Assembly: GCF_024345575.1 (NCBI RefSeq)
Contig: NZ_JAGQBJ010000001.1
Coordinates: 124,001-188,000 of the forward strand
Length of the DNA stretch: 64,000 nucleotides
Source: Cyanobium sp. Morenito 9A2
GTDB lineage: Bacteria > Cyanobacteriota > Cyanobacteriia > PCC-6307 > Cyanobiaceae
Direction of reading: 5' to 3'
A program made the translations under genes and the position numbers. Below the pieces are notes generated by a model. The model was not told where the DNA came from and made no database searches. It worked only from the letters and a program-made list of their open reading frames with translations. Below are positions 62,428 to 64,000 of this stretch, piece by piece (positions within the stretch are counted from its first letter, which is position 1; each line of letters begins with the position of its first letter).

Positions 62428-63417
62428 ATGCCCTCCGTCCCGATCGCTTCGGCCGATGGCGCTGCCTACCTGGGCGGTTGCACTGATCTGGTCCGTTCCT
62501 ACCTGCGCGACATCGGCCGGGTGCCGTTGCTCAGCCACGAGCAGGAGATCACCCTGGGCCGTCAGGTCCAGGACCTGATGGCCCTCGAGGAGCTGGCGGA
62601 AGAATTCGAGATGCGCCATGGCGCCAAGCCGACGGAGGCGGAATGGGCCGCCCTCGCCAGCTTGGAGCCCCCGGCGCTCAAGCGCAAGCTCGCCAGCGGT
62701 CGCCGCGCCAAGGAGCGGATGGTGGCCGCCAACCTGCGCCTGGTGGTGAGCGTCGCCAAGAAGTACACCAAGCGGAACATGGAGCTGCTGGACCTGATCC
62801 AGGAGGGCACCATCGGCCTGGTGCGGGGCGTGGAGAAGTTCGATCCCACCCGCGGCTACAAGTTCTCCACCTACGCCTACTGGTGGATCCGCCAGGGCAT
62901 CACCCGTGCCATTGCTGAGAAAAGCCGCACGATCCGGCTGCCGATCCACATCACCGAAACCCTCAACAAGCTCAAGAAGGGCCAGCGGGAACTCAGTCAG
63001 GAGCTGGGCCGCACCCCCACCGTCAGTGAACTGGCCGTGGCCGTCGAGCTGCCGGAGGAGGAGGTGAAGGATCTGCTCTGCCGGGCCCGGGCGCCGGTGA
63101 GTCTGGAGATGAAGGTGGGCGATGGCGATGACACCGAGCTGCTTGATCTGCTCCAGGGCGACGCCCAGCTGCCCGAGGAGGCCGTGGATGGGGAGTGCCT
63201 GCGGGGGGACATGCGGGCGCTGCTGGAGCAGCTGCCGGAGATCCAGGGGCGGGTGCTCAAGATGCGCTACGGCATCGATGTGGAAGAACCCATGAGCCTC
63301 ACCTCGATCGCGCGCACCCTGGGCATGAGCCGCGACAAGACCCGCAACCTGGAGCGTCGTGGGTTGGAGGCGATTCGCTCGCGTTCGCGCCAGCTGGAGG
63401 GCTACCTGGTGGTTTGA
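62428..63417 (+). CDS. Group 2 RNA polymerase sigma factor
   Basis: A 329-residue sigma-70 factor of the non-essential cyanobacterial group 2. Region 1.2 is [20 protein letters not shown]; regions 2.1-2.4 include [40 protein letters not shown] and [15 protein letters not shown]; region 4.2 includes [20 protein letters not shown]. It lacks the long region 1.1 of the principal sigma factor. SigB/C/D-type subgrouping needs alignment. The start is the ATG at 62428. It overlaps the convergent M48 gene by 16 bases. Confidence 0.9.
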   Translation: MPSVPIASADGAAYLGGCTDLVRSYLRDIGRVPLLSHEQEITLGRQVQDLMALEELAEEFEMRHGAKPTEAEWAALASLEPPALKRKLASGRRAKERMVAANLRLVVSVAKKYTKRNMELLDLIQEGTIGLVRGVEKFDPTRGYKFSTYAYWWIRQGITRAIAEKSRTIRLPIHITETLNKLKKGQRELSQELGRTPTVSELAVAVELPEEEVKDLLCRARAPVSLEMKVGDGDDTELLDLLQGDAQLPEEAVDGECLRGDMRALLEQLPEIQGRVLKMRYGIDVEEPMSLTSIARTLGMSRDKTRNLERRGLEAIRSRSRQLEGYLVV

Positions 63418-64000
63418 GGGGCTGGCGGTGTCAACCGCGCTCCGTGCCATTCCGCCCCCAGATCAAGGGCGCTCAAGGCCCGTCGCCCGCGCAGGTTTCG
63501 GCGACCCCAGTAGCGACGTTCTGCAGGATGGCCCCGCCACCAGGCCTCGGCAGCCTGGCTGAACTCCGCTTGGCGGATCGCCAGGGGCGGATGGGAGCTG
63601 ATGTAATCGCGCAGCAGATCAGCGTGGTCGTCGGCACGGCTGGATTGTGAGCCCTCGGAGCGTTCGAGGGAAGCGAAGCTGGCGCCGCTGCCCCGGGGGT
63701 CGTAGGGGCTGTAGCGGAGCAGGGTGAAGGCGTAGACGTCGGCTTCGTGCTCGGCGGCCTTGCTGTAGTTGTGCTGGACGAGGATTCGAAGGGCCAGATC
63801 AGCCAGTTGCCCCAGCGTTTCACTGCCCCGCTTGCGGGCCAGCAACTGGAAGCGCACGGTGTCAAAACAGTGGCCCAGTTCGATGTGGCCGGCCTCGTGG
63901 GCCAACACGCTCACCAGCTCCGCCTCGGAACCAAGGGTGTTCAGCAACCCTCTGTTGACCAGGATCACACCGCCCGGAAGCGCCATGGCGTTGGCGGACT
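63402..64000 (-). CDS. M48-family metalloprotease, N-terminus cut by the window edge
   Basis: At least 199 codons of a zinc peptidase. The SANAMALPGGVILVNRGLL strand precedes LVSVLAHEAGHIELGHCFDT, which holds the HExxH zinc motif; the third ligand is in AAEHEADVYAFTLL. The C-terminal YISSHPPLAIRQAEFSQA segment is typical of soluble M48/YcaL-like proteins. The ATG at 63986 is internal (the N-A-M-A-L-P-G-G motif runs through it), so the gene continues beyond 64000. It is convergent with the sigma-factor gene. Confidence 0.85.
   Translation of the reverse strand, partial: SANAMALPGGVILVNRGLLNTLGSEAELVSVLAHEAGHIELGHCFDTVRFQLLARKRGSETLGQLADLALRILVQHNYSKAAEHEADVYAFTLLRYSPYDPRGSGASFASLERSEGSQSSRADDHADLLRDYISSHPPLAIRQAEFSQAAEAWWRGHPAERRYWGRRNLRGRRALSALDLGAEWHGARLTPPAPQTTR

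Overview
The window is chromosomal DNA of a very GC-rich picocyanobacterium, most likely of the Cyanobium/Synechococcus group. The gene content points there: ferredoxin-NADP reductase with a CpcD-like linker domain (petH), the clock-output kinase SasA with its KaiB-like domain, a BciB-type 8-vinyl reductase, the OpcA/Zwf pair, a cyanobacterial group 2 sigma factor, and copies of the cyanobacterial HIP1 octamer GCGATCGC (e.g. 25129, 25660, 25870). Genes are tightly packed on both strands. Many gene pairs share 4-base start/stop overlaps, and convergent genes repeatedly overlap at their 3' ends. The high GC gives long spurious open frames antisense to real genes; these were discarded.

Layout. 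1-9.9 kb: aminotransferase, small membrane proteins, a TspO-like protein followed by a lone Nif11-domain protein, a possible lysozyme-inhibitor-like exported protein, a photolyase, an 870-base decayed-looking stretch, a nitroreductase, a ParB-like protein, a phosphoribosyltransferase and a YccF protein. 9.8-14.5 kb: a two-protease unit (secreted aspartic protease plus CPBP intramembrane protease), an exported protein and a CopD-like protein. 14.9-16 kb: persulfide dioxygenase-rhodanese fusion. 16-21.3 kb: an arsenic island described below. 21.3-31.8 kb: Nif11 protein, desaturase, porin, a large HD-GYP receptor, peptide deformylase, an ATP-grasp ligase with a cupin partner, and a lytic transglycosylase. 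31.2-45 kb: PgpH-like phosphodiesterase, folD, crtE, DUF212, RecD-like helicase, COQ4-like protein, cobB, opcA, zwf and petH. 45-64 kb: SRPBCC protein, tRNA-Glu, sasA, exported small proteins, pepN, a GHL10 glycosidase, prs, an LCP protein, bciB-malQ, a RodZ-like protein, a pseudouridine synthase, a PhoBR-like two-component pair, a group 2 sigma factor and a truncated M48 protease.

The most interesting region is 16.0-21.3 kb. arsR and an ACR3 arsenite pump run leftwards; an ArsJ-associated GAPDH and the ArsJ permease run rightwards. Two perfect ATCAA-N6-TTGAT sites lie between them. A third perfect copy sits in front of pstS, directly against a tandem 11-bp-period Pho-box-like repeat. This suggests a phosphate-binding protein wired to both arsenic and phosphate status. 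Together the genes would let the cell expel arsenite (ACR3), convert arsenate to 1-arseno-3-phosphoglycerate and export it (GAPDH plus ArsJ), and favour phosphate over arsenate at the periplasmic binding step (PstS). A candidate PhoBR pair is at 60.5-62.3 kb. An unrecognised 72-residue two-helix protein overlaps the end of arsJ.
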